From: Antitrichia curtipendula
Taxonomy: Eukaryota > Streptophyta > Bryopsida > Hypnales > Leucodontaceae
Direction of reading: 5' to 3'
Length of the DNA stretch: 64,000 bases
Assembly (NCBI GenBank): GCA_951230915.1
Contig: OX579637.1
Coordinates: 6,324,001-6,388,000 of the forward strand
A program made the position numbers and the translations under genes. Under the pieces are notes generated by a model. It saw only the letters and a list, made by a program, of their open reading frames with translations. It was not told the DNA's origin and ran no database searches. Positions 11,701 through 23,310 of the stretch are shown here, in pieces. Positions within the stretch are counted from its first letter, which is position 1; the number at the start of each line of letters is the position of its first letter.

Positions 11701-12063
11701 TGATCGATGGACAAAATGTCCATCTTTGCAATTTGATGGCTTGCAACAGAAACTCTGTGTGTGAATAATGTGGGCCTCACGAGGCCACAACTTGTCAATG
11801 TGATACATTTTCACATATTTTTTGCACATTTTGGAGGTCCACTAATTTTCTTCCTCCTTCTCCCATTCGCTCTTCGCATTAATATTTGGATCATCTAAAA
11901 TGTCAAAGTGAAGCTCGTGGGAAGCCCCTTTGATTTTGTCTTCCCGCGATTGCCACGTCTTGAGGTCATCGCTATAGTACCCTTGCTCGTACCTTACGCC
12001 GTCATGATTGACAACAAGTGATATCAAAATAATTGAACTCACTTTCCACCCGTATTGGAGCAA
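8758..12063 (-). pseudogene. VDWS-domain / coiled-coil / RING-H2 protein (cassette copy C4), interrupted
   Basis: A near-continuous minus-strand coding region. In order it has: an N-terminal domain with 'CKKYVKMYHIDKLWP' and 'MVYAELILAWKVDWS' (11840-11600), which I call the VDWS domain; a Ser/Pro-rich linker; Glu/Lys/Leu-rich coiled coils (10640-10200); a canonical RING-H2 finger 'CSLCLNHF', 'CRHTFHITC', 'CPDC' (9720-9610); and a C-terminal part ending in a basic patch 'KNKRK' (near 8870). RING-H2 fingers usually bind E2 enzymes in ubiquitin ligases; the role of the VDWS domain is unknown. The same architecture occurs at 39411-41993. In-frame stops are TAG at 11842, 11222, 10471 and 9922, TGA at 10051, 9235 and 8977, and TAA at 9304. 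A frameshift near 11455 is undone near 10950. The start is uncertain because no good ATG lies at 12063. A TATA box and GC-rich array lie just upstream. Confidence 0.7.
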
Positions 12064-12154
12064 CTAGCACAATGAAGCAATAGTTGCCACTTCCGACACG
12101 GGTTTAACCTCTAAAGGAGAGAAGAAGTGAGGAAGAATGGAAGGGCCGTTCGCC

Positions 12155-12163
12155 TTTATATCC
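12155..12163 (-). promoter_or_regulatory. TATA box of the RING-type cassette
   Basis: The minus-strand sequence GGATATAAAGGCG lies about 95 bases upstream of the first codons of the 12063-8758 gene and directly downstream of its GC-rich array. The same order (array, TATA box, short leader, ORF) is seen at 17.7, 39.2, 46.7 and 56.7 kb. Confidence 0.55.
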
Positions 12164-12169
12164 GTCCGC

Positions 12170-12460
12170 AGCCAGACCTAATGTAGGTCCGGCGGCAAAT
12201 GCCTTCCCAAACCTCCCGAAGCGGACTTGGTTGTCCGGGTGATTGGACGAACCTACTGTTCACTTGATCGGGCGGCCGGACTGTCCGATTGATTGGACAG
12301 TCAGACCGTCCGAGTCAAATCCCCCGTCGTCCGTCCGCCCCGTTGCGCCAATGGCCGGTCCGCGCGTCTACATCGTCCACCCGTCTGCCCGACCGCACCG
12401 TCCGGTGGTTGCCGTCCGGCAAACGATGACCACTATGTGTGCTGCGTCCGGACGCCCGGC
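12170..12460. repeat. GC-rich array of CCGTCCG / CGGTCCG words
   Basis: About 290 bases contain many overlapping copies of GTCCG, CCGTCCG and the self-complementary CGGACTGTCCG/CGGACCG type. The array is immediately upstream of the minus-strand TATA box at 12155. Its words match the minus strand of the array at 7018-7350, so the two arrays belong to one family in the same functional orientation. Confidence 0.65.
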
Positions 12461-12499
12461 TTATGGACGTGATTTGCCCCTGGAAGTTCTAATTCGTCA

Positions 12500-13400
12500 A
12501 CCCTGTTTCTAATGCCTTGTGTGATGGTGTTCATTTGGATTTTAAAGTGAGAGGTTTGAAGTAGTTTGTATCACTCTATGCATATAGGCAAACATAATGC
12601 TCTATTGGTTGCTTCAACTCCGACAAAGAAGCCTGGAAAACATAGTTCATTTTATTTCTCATCCAATAAAGTACATAGAGATCAAGGATGATTTGGCCAA
12701 AAAAATTAGTATCTAAAAACACACAGTCAATATCGGGTGATTTGTGTAGAGTTCTTCGATTTTGAAAAGGAGGGAATGCTTGACATGACAATGTTGAAGT
12801 TCAACACATGGAAGCAATGTAGGAGGTATTTGAGGGACCAATGATGTTCAAAATCCATCACTTTAAGAGGTCCTTTCAAAAGTAAGCATTTACATATTCC
12901 ATTTCTTTATTTACATTCAATAGAGTCTATAGAAGTGGTTTATATAGATTAGTATAAGTGAACTTATGTTCAAGTTGTAATGGATGTAGTTCTACTTTGA
13001 GTTTCTATATTCATTATTTAGAAACCTATTTCTATTTTGAATGCGTTTTGGTACATTTTATTGAATCATTATAGTAGAGGTAATAAATATTGTAGTTGTC
13101 AGATAGAAGACGGTTATAGAGCCCTATTCATTTAGAATTTCATATATCCATATGTACTTGTAGACACTTCTAAAGTATATCAAATGATATAGATTAGATC
13201 CCAATTTTTTTCATTTTCTTTGAAACAACGATAGAATCCTAATTCCAGTAAACTTCTATGTCTTAGAATGTAGTATAATTTCTAACCCGGTCCTAACTTA
13301 GTCCTTTATGTACTTATAATTTTCAATTTTTAATAGATGGGGCAATTTAAAATAAACATGGCATATGATCAAAGTTTTTTTTGTTGAACTTCCTAAATTA
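12500..13400. other. AT-rich stretch, no gene seen
   Basis: Only short open frames without motifs are present. The base composition is typical of the gene-free parts of the window. Confidence 0.35.
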
Positions 13401-13411
13401 AAAAAACAATC

Positions 13412-13625
13412 ACTACAAGAAACTCATGTTTTTATTTACATCCTCAATATTTTTATGACCTATATTTTTGGACATCTATTTTGACATCTAGTTGTTTTTA
13501 TGTTGTTTATGATGTTCATAGGATGTTATTGTTGATATAAAAACAACTAGATGTCAAAATAGATGTCCAAAAAAATCCGTCATAAAAATATTGGGCATGT
13601 CAAAAAAAAACATGGGTTTCTTTTA
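13412..13625. mobile_element. Foldback MITE with CACTA-like ends
   Basis: The left end CACTACAAGAAACTCATG is matched by the right end CATGGGTTTCTTTTAG. Longer inverted arms follow: 'TTTTTGGACATCTATTTTG' and 'ACATCTAGTTGTTTTTAT' on the left reappear as reverse complements at 13530-13580. CACTACAAGAAA is the usual start of plant CACTA (En/Spm) elements. At about 214 bases with no coding capacity this is a non-autonomous derivative. I could not identify a clear 3-base target duplication. Confidence 0.7.
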
Positions 13626-13639
13626 GTTAATAGACTAAA

Positions 13640-14680
13640 CATGGAACTACTTCAAAATTTTATAACTAATTACACAAAGCTCCAAAAATATGAAACAACT
13701 TGGATTAGATGCCAAATCCACTTGCCTTTGAAGGAATGTTTAATGAAAGTTATTTCAAGAACCTTTGCCTCCTCAAAATTTGGTTTCAACTTTTACTTGG
13801 GCGATTTATGAACCAGTTACCAAAACAATTACATATTTGGGTGCTACCTAGTTGTTTAGAGTTTATTTTATAATGAGCTATCTTGAGTCTAGTTTTTTTT
13901 AAAGAACTTGTACACGTCAATCCGAACCTACTTGAGCCTTGTGAAAGAGGAATCATTATAAATAGAAATTTCTGAATTGAAGTCCATCTACTACAAGGAA
14001 TGATTCCATTTGGCATGCAGTGATCTTCTCCCAAACTAACTATCTTTGAGTGTTGTCCCAAAAATCTTAGGCAATTATTTTTCCACTGAATGAGTTTAGT
14101 CTCATCTTTAATTCAAAATTCTTCTTCATTTGCATGTTCATTCCATAACACTACCTTCGTCCCCACATCCCTATTTCATTCTAAACGTTCAAAGTAAGAT
14201 AATTTATTTGAGATGTTTTGTCTTTTGCATGTTGGAAGCCATCATGACAACACGGAATATCAAGAGTCAATCTCGTGAAGATGCAACTATCCTATAAACA
14301 AGGAAGACAACCAAACCAGCACATCTAGCAAATCAGGTAATAATTTGAGATTCCAAGCTGTGACAACCAAAGTGAATTTGAGATTGTGAGTCTAATTGAT
14401 GTATATTTTTTGTTTTCTTATTGTATGGTCAAAGACTATTGGTTTTACTTTGATTGGACTGTTGATTAGTAGAATCTGGTTGATTTTGGAATAAGGCTTA
14501 TTTAATTGTAGATCAATATTTTCAATGCATAAGGTGTCGTACGCGTAATCTAGAGGTAAGCACCTTTAACACACAATTGTGGTTAGATGACACGGAAAAT
14601 CGTCCCAGGGACTCTACTATGTTGCTATGAATTTGAATTTATTTGGTTTATCTCTAAAACAACCCAAGGGAACCCAAAAT
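13640..14680. other. AT-rich spacer, no gene seen
   Basis: Short frames with no recognisable motif. The region may include the 3' end of the cassette encoded on the minus strand at 17585-15624, whose TCCGGA-rich sequence begins at about 14690. Confidence 0.3.
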
Positions 14681-14689
14681 CTTTTCCTT

Positions 14690-15570
14690 CTTCCGGAACT
14701 TACTTCTTTCTGGGTTCTAATCCGGATCCGTCCTCTTCCGGAATCCGGATACAATCACTCATTGGTTTGTTATATCCCTGTTTTACCTTCAAGGGGTCCG
14801 TTTTTACTCTTTAAAGGGGCAGGGACTCCACCACTTATCAATCACACACTCTAACACCTACAAAACAATCCAAGACACTCAACAGATCTAAATGTTGCTA
14901 CGAAGTAGGTTTCCGTCTCCTCACAACTTTTCGGATGGCCCATCCGGGAAGCAGGTCACGCGGAATCCGGTCTCTCCTCTCCACTACAATGACAGATACA
15001 TAACTATCCGGATTCAACACAAAAAGAAGTCTAAAAGGAATTGGTCTAAAACTGCAGTTGGCAGATCTTCCAGTAAGCGGGGGTTTTCCCCTTGGCGGCC
15101 ACTTAACTCCGCACAGAACCACTTCTAGTTCCGAAACCTCACCCTCACCACTCCAATCGGATTACCGTTCCAGTAGTTTAAAGATTCTAAATGTGCAAGT
15201 CCTACAGATCCGACCTAGCTCCGTCACAGATCCTCTTTTACTGTCTTACTCCAAACAATCATGGAATCCGGATTCCTCCTTCCCGGTTCCTCACAACTCA
15301 CAAAGCACACAAACACACCGCCCAAGTCCTCCAAACAATACTTAGAGCATGGAAAGTCCACTAAATGGCTCGGATCAAAGTAAAGAAGGTAAATGAAAAT
15401 TGAAATTGCATAAGGATGGAATGAATGAGCAACAGACCTGCTCATCATTTAAAACTAAAACAAAAAAGGAAAAAGAGGCCCAAAAATCCTGGTGACCAAC
15501 CGCTGACGCATCCGAGATACCCGGCGCGCCAGAAATTATCCCTGAAAATCCGGAAACGGGCCCACATACG
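14690..15570. repeat. TCCGGA-rich region downstream of the 17585-15624 gene
   Basis: The self-complementary word TCCGGA and its extensions (TTCCGGAATCCGGAT, GATCCG, AATCCGGA) are strongly over-represented here compared with the surrounding AT-rich DNA. The same words recur in the coding region at 16.2-17.6 kb and upstream at 17.74-17.90 kb, so the whole element shares this bias. Short open frames here have no motifs. Confidence 0.55.
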
Positions 15571-15623
15571 GAAAATCTGTTCCGGAAACTAAAAAAAACT
15601 CAGAACATAACTATCCTTCCTAT

Positions 15624-17585
15624 CTACTTCCTGTGGCGCGTCTTCTTCGAACTGCTGCTGCCTAGATTTACAGCTTCCTTTGGATTGTGCTTGACAGGAG
15701 TCGATCGGACCGCTGCTCGGGTCTGAATCTTCCTAGAAGGGGGCAGAAGGTCTTCATTTGTTTCTATCATGGATCCAAATTCGAAGTCGTCCTTGTCCGA
15801 ATCCACAATCTCGTTCACCTCCTCCAACTCGTCCAGGTTGATGGGAGCTTCTCTCTCCCTCGGTGCCTTGGCTTTTGGTGCATTCGTCTCTTGCATATGA
15901 ACAAAATCTTGGGGGCTTGTCCGGGCCGGATTGGCCATCGCTCCCATCCGATCGAGGAGGTTGTTCTGTAGCATCGACTATGTTGGGTTTACGGAATCTG
16001 AAGTTCCAATCTATACTGGTGTAGGGGTTTCCACCTGAACTGGTGTTCTCGTCTGAGCCGGAATATTTTGTTGTTGGGCCGAAACCTTCGTGGCGATCTG
16101 AATCCGCTGCGCCAACCACCCCTGCGAAATCTAATGTGGCTTTAGTAACAACCCCAGACCTTCCGGCTTCAAACGGATGGAACTCTTGCCCAACTGTTTC
16201 ACTGGAGTCTAAAGATATGGATTCGTGGATAGATCCGGAAAAGACGAAAAATTCATCGCCTGTTCCGGATCCACCCGGGCCACCAACGACTGCATTTCCT
16301 TCAGGACCCTCTCCATCCTCGTCTGGAAGTCCATCATAATCATTACCACCTTAGATCCGGTGATGTGCCCATCCGTCACCAGTTGTACGTCATAGAGGGC
16401 CGCCTTGTTCACCAAATCCACCGGTTGGGTGACAAGGGACTGTAAGCTACGGACCATGTTAAGGGCGTCCTTCTCGTTCCGTCTTGCCAAAGAACACTCC
16501 CCTTCCGCCCAACTGGTCCGAGTTTGGAACTCGTCCCGGGTCTTCTCGAGGCTCCGGATCTCCTCATCCTTCTGGCGGATCGTATCCAAATTTGTCCTCC
16601 GCCGAATCTCATCAATAATTTCCTCGGGCGGAACCTTCAGTTCGTCCGCAACCTCCTGGATGAATGCGGTCATCTTTACATATAGGAGTCGCGCCTGTAC
16701 CATCCACTGGTCTCCGACGTTGAAGAACTCCTTTCCGGATGGTCTCCCCTCATCCGAAACTCGGCTTGGCTCCACCGGATCTACCTTGGGTTGCTTCCCC
16801 CTCAAACCCGGATCCGTGGACTTCCTCTTGGTTCCTCTCCGTCTGATCCGGTCCTCCTCTAGTTCCTCTTCTTCCTCTTCCGAAACCGGAGCCTTCTCCT
16901 AGACCTCGTTCATCAATCCGTACTTGAGGATTTCACATCTTGTTTCGTAGATGAGGGTCTCTTCCGGCGTCAGGACATCTCCGTGATGGTACAAGTAGAA
17001 CAGGTAGGGGCAGATCGGGCTGTACTTGGCCTTGGCGACGTGGTCCGCCAATTTGGTGACCATCGTTGTGATCACCCTCCCCTAGTGCACCGTCCTTTCC
17101 TCCATGCTTCCGAAGATGGTGTTGGCTACTGTCACGGTGACCCGGCTCGGCTTTTCCGGATAGAGTATTGGAATCATAAACTCCAATACTCGCCGGTGTT
17201 GTTTGTTGATGCAATTCGCGATTGTATAGCCCTCCTTGGTATTAAGCGGATTCCGGAATTTCCCCGTCGCAAACTTATCCGTCCTTGAAGCCAGGCCGTC
17301 CCCGAACTTCCGGAATTGATACACCTCTGCCCAGACATCTTCCGTCCATCCCTTCCTCTACCTTCTTACAGTTAGCTCATACTGATTCGCCGTTCCGTCA
17401 ATCAGCTCCTGAATTAGCTCATCTCTCTTCAGGTTCCAGGGCCTTTCTATGAGTCCCACGCATCCAATCCATCTCAGATCCTCCTCTAACTCCTTACGGA
17501 TCTCTAGATCATTCGGTATCGCCGGACAAACCATCCGGGCGACGACCGACACCCTTGCGGCTCGTGGGTTACTACTTTCCGCCAT
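15624..17585 (-). pseudogene. TE-like single-frame gene with seven in-frame TAG codons
   Basis: From the ATG at 17585 one minus-strand frame runs about 653 codons to 15624. It holds TAG at 17358, 17082, 16899, 16209, 16131, 16011 and 15978, a terminal TAG at 15624, no TAA, no TGA and no frameshift. The first third has a folded-looking domain ('NTKEGYTIANCINKQHRRVLEF', split here by no stop; 'SRVTVTVANTIFGS') that I do not recognise. The middle has an acidic run and a basic patch 'RRRGTKRK' that could be an NLS, followed by a coiled coil ('EEIRSLEKTRDEF'). The C-terminal part is Pro/Gln-rich with an acidic 'DSDKDDFEFGS' and a basic end. The layout resembles gag-like or accessory proteins of plant mobile elements, but no protease, integrase or reverse transcriptase is present. 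A TATTTAAAG box lies about 145 bases upstream. Confidence 0.6.
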
Positions 17586-17725
17586 TGGAATCCGACCAAG
17601 TAAACTCTAATCCGGCCTCACCTCTCTCTATCTGTAAACGCACTCTCACTAGACTTTCTCTCAACTAGCTATGTGCGGAGGAGTTTGGAAACTCAAAAAG
17701 TGAAGAGAGAAAGGCCAATGGTGGT

Positions 17726-17735
17726 CTTTAAATAG
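17726..17735 (-). promoter_or_regulatory. TATA box and upstream TCCGGA-type sequence
   Basis: On the minus strand GCTATTTAAAGACC is followed by a pyrimidine-rich leader ('CCTTTCTCTCTTCAC') and the ATG at 17585. Upstream (17740-17900) lies GC-richer DNA with TTCCGGAA and CCGGATC words, the same arrangement as in the other cassettes. Confidence 0.5.
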
Positions 17736-18335
17736 CCAAAACAGCGCCGCCAGTTCCCGGAATTGGAACAAGATTAGGGTTCCGTTCCCGAGGCACGTCC
17801 CCTAGCCTCGTAGGCCGGATCCCTAGTCCGTAGGTGGCGGTGTCTTGATTCATTTCCGAAAACCCTATCTTGACCGGATCAGAAACTAGTTTCCAGATGA
17901 CGGCTTATTCTAAACGTAAGCTCTTCTGGAAGACAACTACCATTTTTTAAACAAAAAGATTTAAAATTTCTCTATCTATTCCATCTATTCTACCCTATCT
18001 ATACGGAAATTAGGTTTCCGTGTTGTGATATAAGTTTTAAAACAAATTTAATGAGTGAATTATATTATGTTTATCAATTGAGAGATTTGATATGGTTTGA
18101 TGAGACATGTAGGTATAAGAATTGTGCATACATTTGAAGAACTAATTAAAGGATTTTCAATAACGTCCTTAGGCATTAATTGTAGTTAACTATTATACAT
18201 GTTGTGAACTTTGGTCCTTTCTTCTCCCAAACATAACAATCTGGTAGTTAGAATTTAATGAATGCTAGAACTTTGAGAGGACTTATTACAAAAATGACAT
18301 TTTTTTCAAAAAAATACCATCACTACAAAACAAAA

Positions 18336-18525
18336 AGGTGTTTTAAGTGAGTTTTTAAATATAGTCCTAGACATAAGATAATAATTAATAATCTTTAAGA
18401 AGATTTTTAGTAAGAATTTACTAGAAATACATGTATGTCTAGTAAATTTTTACTAAAGATCTTCTAAAAGGTCATTACTTATTATCTTATGTTTAAGACT
18501 ATAAAAACTCACTTAAAACACCCCT
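18336..18525. mobile_element. ~190-base foldback MITE
   Basis: Nearly the whole element is an inverted repeat. The left arm 'GGTGTTTTAAGTGAGTTTTT', then 'GACATAAGATAATAA' and 'TTTAGTAAGAATTTACTAGA', is mirrored on the right by 'TCTAGTAAATTTTTACTAAA', 'TTATTATCTTATGTTTAAG' and 'AAAAACTCACTTAAAACACC'. It is preceded by CACTACAAAAC, suggesting a CACTA-type end. There is no coding capacity. Confidence 0.7.
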
Positions 18526-18534
18526 TTCTCTTAC

Positions 18535-19250
18535 AACGACGCTAGGATGTGAGCCTAGAGCGGTGAGCTTGTGAGTTGCGAGCATGGAGTTTGTGAGCAT
18601 AGAGCTTGAAAACATTATTTTTTGAATTTCTTGGAAATTTTTGGTGTGATCCCACAATTTTTTGGTAAGTAGAGGAAAATGTAATATTTCTAGTAACTTT
18701 TCTGGCCTATGACCGTGTCCCCTATAACCGTGGATCGAGTCAAATATTTTTATCTTTGTTTTGAAATTCTTATTTGCCATGGAAGAAGACTTTCAAGCTT
18801 TCATGCAAACTTTCAGGTTTTTAGGTCATTTAATACCTCAAGAAACATGCCTAAATTCCTAACGTTGTGAGTATGCTACACCTATGGAATTTAGGCTAAT
18901 CCAGAATCTTGTCAGATTTTGGCATAATTTTAAACGCTTTAAGATATAGGGTATAGATTTGGGTGGGCCAGTAAACACAATTGGGGTCAAATAATAGGAC
19001 ATGAAATTGGGAAGGTCATGGTAATGGGCTGGTCCAGCTTATCCCATAACAATTGGCATTTCCACATGCACAAGTATAAGAGGACATGCGTAGGATAAAT
19101 AGACACCTTGAGGGTTTGAGTAAGATGGCTACCACAAATCATTGAGGTTTAGGGTAGAAATCTCACTCGAATTTTTAAGTGTTTTGCTTCACATAGTGTT
19201 CAATTCTAGAGATTGATTTTTGATGTGATGGTAATGTACTTCCACATGTT
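18535..19250. other. Short-repeat region and spacer downstream of the Mutator-like gene
   Basis: 18540-18610 is a degenerate tandem of GTGAGC/GAGCTTGTGAG units. It is followed by 'CCTATAACCGTGGATCG' near 18722. Reverse-complement counterparts (GCTCACAAGCTCGCAGGCTCACA and 'CCGCGGTTATAGG') occur at 34150-34280, so both belong to one small repeat family. The rest to 19257 is AT-rich and probably includes the 3' end of the Mutator-like element; no terminal inverted repeat was found. Confidence 0.4.
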
Positions 19251-19257
19251 GACATCT

Positions 19258-22200
19258 TCAAAGATATTTAAAAAAGAAGGGGAAGCTATAACTGGGTGCA
19301 TGAATGAATTTGTCATCATGGATATCCATCTTGCAGAAGTACCTATACAAATAGTATAAGTGTTTGCAATTTACGTACTGCTGTCGACCTCCGATGGCTG
19401 ATACAGCCATGTTCACAAAATCCGGGCATGTGCATGTAGGAAACATACCCACTGTTATTCGATAGACATTCCTTGTATGCTCTGGTCCTGTCTCCAATGA
19501 CACTATTGCACCTAAGCCAGGAAGGGGGAGTAAAGTCACTCCAAGAATTAGTCCTCTAACATTTCCTGCACTCTCCCACTTATTTCGTTGTTCTGTAGTT
19601 GGTGCATTTACACTTCGCCGTATGGTTCGGTTGTTCCTAACCGTTGGATATGCATCCGGATTCGGTGGCGGTGGTTGGTCAAACAAAACGGTATTGAAAA
19701 TCTTTGACATGTTGAACAGTCGACGTGGTGACAATATAGGACGCTCTTGGAGACGAAAGCCCGCATGTTGCAGAAGCAAAGTTTCTTCCCGATTCAGGGT
19801 GGTCCCAGATAAAATTGGCCAAACCTCTAGCACATCAAGCCAATCAATGACCCACTTCCGTTTTGTACCTTTCACACATCGTTCAATGTCGTCCCAACAA
19901 AACCAAAAGTCCACCACTACTTCTCGCTTACTTCCATAATCTTCTTTTCTACCTCGATAGGTGGGAGCTGGTGTTCCTTTTTTTCCCCTCGCAATTTTGG
20001 CAGAACATTTTATGTTTGAACCCTTCTGCTGAGCTTGACATTTAGCGGCTGATTTGTGGCTGATCCTTGCAATGTGCCACTTTGATATATCGCAATCGCT
20101 TTCAAAAGCAAGTGAAACATATTCAGAAGTATTTGTCTCATGCTGCTTACCTTTGTCACTAGCAGTTTCCACAAACGCCATGGTAGTCCTCGTCCGAACA
20201 CGAGGTTGAGAGAAATTGACTTTGTCTGGTCTATGTGAGTCTCCCTCATCGCCAATTGGTATGTCCAACTTCCTTTTTGTGCTTCCAAATATCTCCTCTC
20301 CTTCCAAATGCGGTATACGACTTCCAAGACCCTCGGCTCCAGGTAACGAGTTCAACGCTTCTGCAATTTTTTTTGGATCTCGGCTTCGAGTGGCCGCTCT
20401 TAATTTCAACTCACACTTTGATGGACCAGTTCCTGATGCATGACCTCTAAGGTATGCCCGGTAATTCGTCATTTGCATCCAAGCACGAATGCTGTCGTCG
20501 CAAGTGGCGTCAAACAGGTTGTTTCCACGATTTCCGGACATTTGAAGCCACTTGTTATGAACCGTTTCAGATAAATTGCATGATGGCAGGTCCAACATCT
20601 CGTCCAAATTCAATTTCTAAAAATCCAAGTATGTTTGCAGCAGAGTTAGCACTTCCAATTTAAAATGGCATAGACATTTCAATGTCATGGCTCCTATACT
20701 AACTAAATGTGTACTCTCTTAAAGTAGAGGCCATTGAAAAATACTTTTATATAATAATACATTACTATTCTAAGCATTATCACTACAATGTTTATCTAAG
20801 TGTTTGGTAAAGGCAAATTCGAGCATTACAGACTTCGATTCCAGAAAAGTAGATTCCAATGGGAAGGTACTAGAAAAGGGTGCACTTGCAGACTCCACAA
20901 ATACATCAGTCAGATCCGACTGATGTATTTGTAGTATTTGCTGGCCCCCCCTATTTCATACCTTTTTCAATTATTCACAATTATTTTAGTTATCAATTAC
21001 ACTAAGTCAGCTATTGTTACAAACCCGGCATTCAAAAATGACATATAAAGAAGCCCAATCGACTAGGCACAAGAATTTAATTCAAAACATGCCTTTATAA
21101 ATTAAAACATTTATATGGATTAAATTTAGTTAGCCACTCACCATATCCATGAAGCCTCCCCATTGCCGGTACCGGAAATGCCAAAATGCAAGCCAATGGT
21201 CTAAATGATGAAGCGCTTCTTCACTAGCAGCTCCAGATGACAACCACCATGATCTTATTGCGAGGTAACGTGTCTCTGCCTCGTCCATATTCTTCGAATC
21301 TTTGTATTGTTTACACAAAGTATTATGTTGTTGTTGGAATGCTTCCTTGATGTGCTTCTGTGTATGCTTATGAAGAGAACTGGTCCAGTGCAACAAACAC
21401 GTCCTTTCACGATCATCCATTTTCTCATCGGCAGAACCATTCCCATAGACAATACGGACTGCGTTCCAATTTGCCATGGCACTATCTGCCATGAATCCCT
21501 TAAAGTTAGGGTCAGTCAGCCCATGTTGGGCCATGACGGTGTTCAAGCTCCTCCAAAATTGTACCTGCACCTCAGTATCTTCTGCATCTTCTGATTGCAT
21601 GTCGCACACTGCAATGGTCATAACCTTTTTATACTCGGTGTCATACACGTGGCAGGCCATTGTGCTCCAGTCTTTTACACGACGCACGTGGTCAAACATC
21701 ACCCACGCATTTTGTAAATCTCCTCCTATCTGCATGCGCCTGACGAGATCGACTCCACTTCCGGGTCCTTCGGTGAGCATCTTGAAAATGTAGACCTTCT
21801 CCTTCCCTTGTCCCGGAAAGACGTTGTCATGTATGAATTCAAACTTTGACTCTTTCTTCATGGTTATAATGTTGTCAATGATCCCTCCACGGTTATTTGA
21901 GCAGAAAGAAGATATTACGTTCCGTATATTAGGACTACTTAGATACTGGAAGCGATCCATAACCTCCTCCATTTCTTCTCCCTTCAACATGTGCTTCTCT
22001 CCCTCTCCATTGTGAAATAGATAGTTTGTTAGGAAGTCTTTACTAGCGGAGAGAGTAATTGCGGAGTTGGTGGCCGTAGGTGTTTTGGCCACTTGCTCCG
22101 CAATGAGTCCACAAATAGTTTCTGTGGAATCTCTATACATGCCCTTTGCAACAGGGTGAGCATGTTGACCAAAATGGATTGCAGCCCTACTCATCTCTGG

Positions 22201-23310
22201 GTTATCGGTATACGAATAGTATATCCTAGCATCACAACTGTTTAGACACGAAGGTGCTTTCTTACAGACCTTACAAACTAGAGTACTATCCTTAGGAGGA
22301 CTATCTCCAACTACAAAAGGAAAGGATGTATAGCCACTCCACTCTGTTTCATTTTTCTTGGAAGCTCTCCTTAGGTAATCACAATTTGGGTTTTCACAAA
22401 TTAGGTGTCCAGCACAGTATGACTTACGAAACTTGATGTTGTCGGAATTATTGATGTTTGTTGTCACCAGCTTGCACCACGGGTGTCCATCGTAACGCTT
22501 ATCCATTCCCTCCAAGTTCCGGGCCTGTGATGAAGACGAAGATGAACGACATGGAGGCAATTCAAAGATAACATCCCCGTCAAATACAGCCGGAAGAAAC
22601 TGAACACGGTGATGCTGTACAACATTTAAATCCATCACGGACAATTCATTTCGAGATCGACGCATATTGGCTAGTCCCTTCAAACACTCCATTATGCTCA
22701 CTTTGTCTATTGGAAATGGATGCAATGGAGGCCGTGAAAAAAAAGACTTCGGCTGACTCTGCGATGACATTTCGGATTTTGACTTCATAGGAGCCCTTCC
22801 GGCTTCATCAGTTTGGATGGAACATGATTTCTTCTAGAGATTGAAGTTAGGAGACTCTCCTTCCGAATCACTGGATAACTCTATGATTGGATCAAATTTC
22901 TCAACTTTCACTACACGCAATACTACTGGACGTGGAAGGATTGGGGAAACGAGAGGAGGTGGACTAAGAGGTGTAGTATGTGCAACATATGGCATATCTA
23001 CTGTCGAATTATCCGATTGACGGCTAAGAATCTCAGTAGAGGCAGCTAGAATAGACAAAGGGAGTCCATATGCTCTATAGTTTCCAGGGGCCAAATACCA
23101 GCACTGCGTTCCATCTTCTACAGACCTCACAATAGGGACAGACTGCTGCACTTGACCTGATTCCGACATCCTTTCCTCCTCAACATAGATGGTGGTTTCT
23201 TCAAATCTAAAACGAACGTGAAGCAGGTGACATGAAACTCTGGCACGTCCGCCATCCTCTATCGGAAACACAATGGGGACCTCATGACCGTCTACCCGAA
23301 TGCAAGCCAT
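19258..23310 (-). CDS. Mutator-like transposase with GCM/WRKY-like zinc region and SWIM finger
   Basis: Two exons in phase: 23310-21142 (723 codons) and 20616-19258 (453 codons, TGA stop), with a GTGAGT donor and a TTTTAG acceptor on the minus strand. Only one TAG (22834-22836) breaks a product of about 1175 residues. Around 22400-22150 a Cys/His-rich region ('CENPNCDYL', 'LVCKVCKKAPSC', 'IHFGQHAHPV') matches the WRKY-GCM1-type finger found in many MULE transposases. The following domain has 'FKGFMADSAMANWNAV', a plausible catalytic-core Asp region, and 'HWLAFWHFRYRQWGG'. Exon 2 ends with a SWIM finger: 'FPTCTCPDF' then 'NCKHLYYLY' (CxC...CxH). Such proteins bind element ends and cut and paste DNA in the nucleus. 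The N-terminal 158 codons before the TAG carry an acidic 'ELSSDSEGE'. It is the best-preserved transposase in the window and may still be mobile or domesticated; flanking inverted repeats were not identified. Confidence 0.8.
20878..20949. repeat. 72-base hairpin element, copy A (intron of the transposase)
   Basis: The centre is a 32-base inverted repeat at 20899-20930 around CAGTCAGATCCGACTG, with one mismatched pair. The ends GGG and GGCCCCC are 72 bases apart, as in the other copies. The outer flanks (GGTACTAGAAA left, TATTTCATACC right) also pair. It lies inside the intron between the two transposase exons. Confidence 0.7.

Noticed and set aside
16405..16902. A 165-residue plus-strand Ser/Arg-rich open frame
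   Set aside because: It is the antisense shadow of the coiled-coil part of the 15624-17585 gene.
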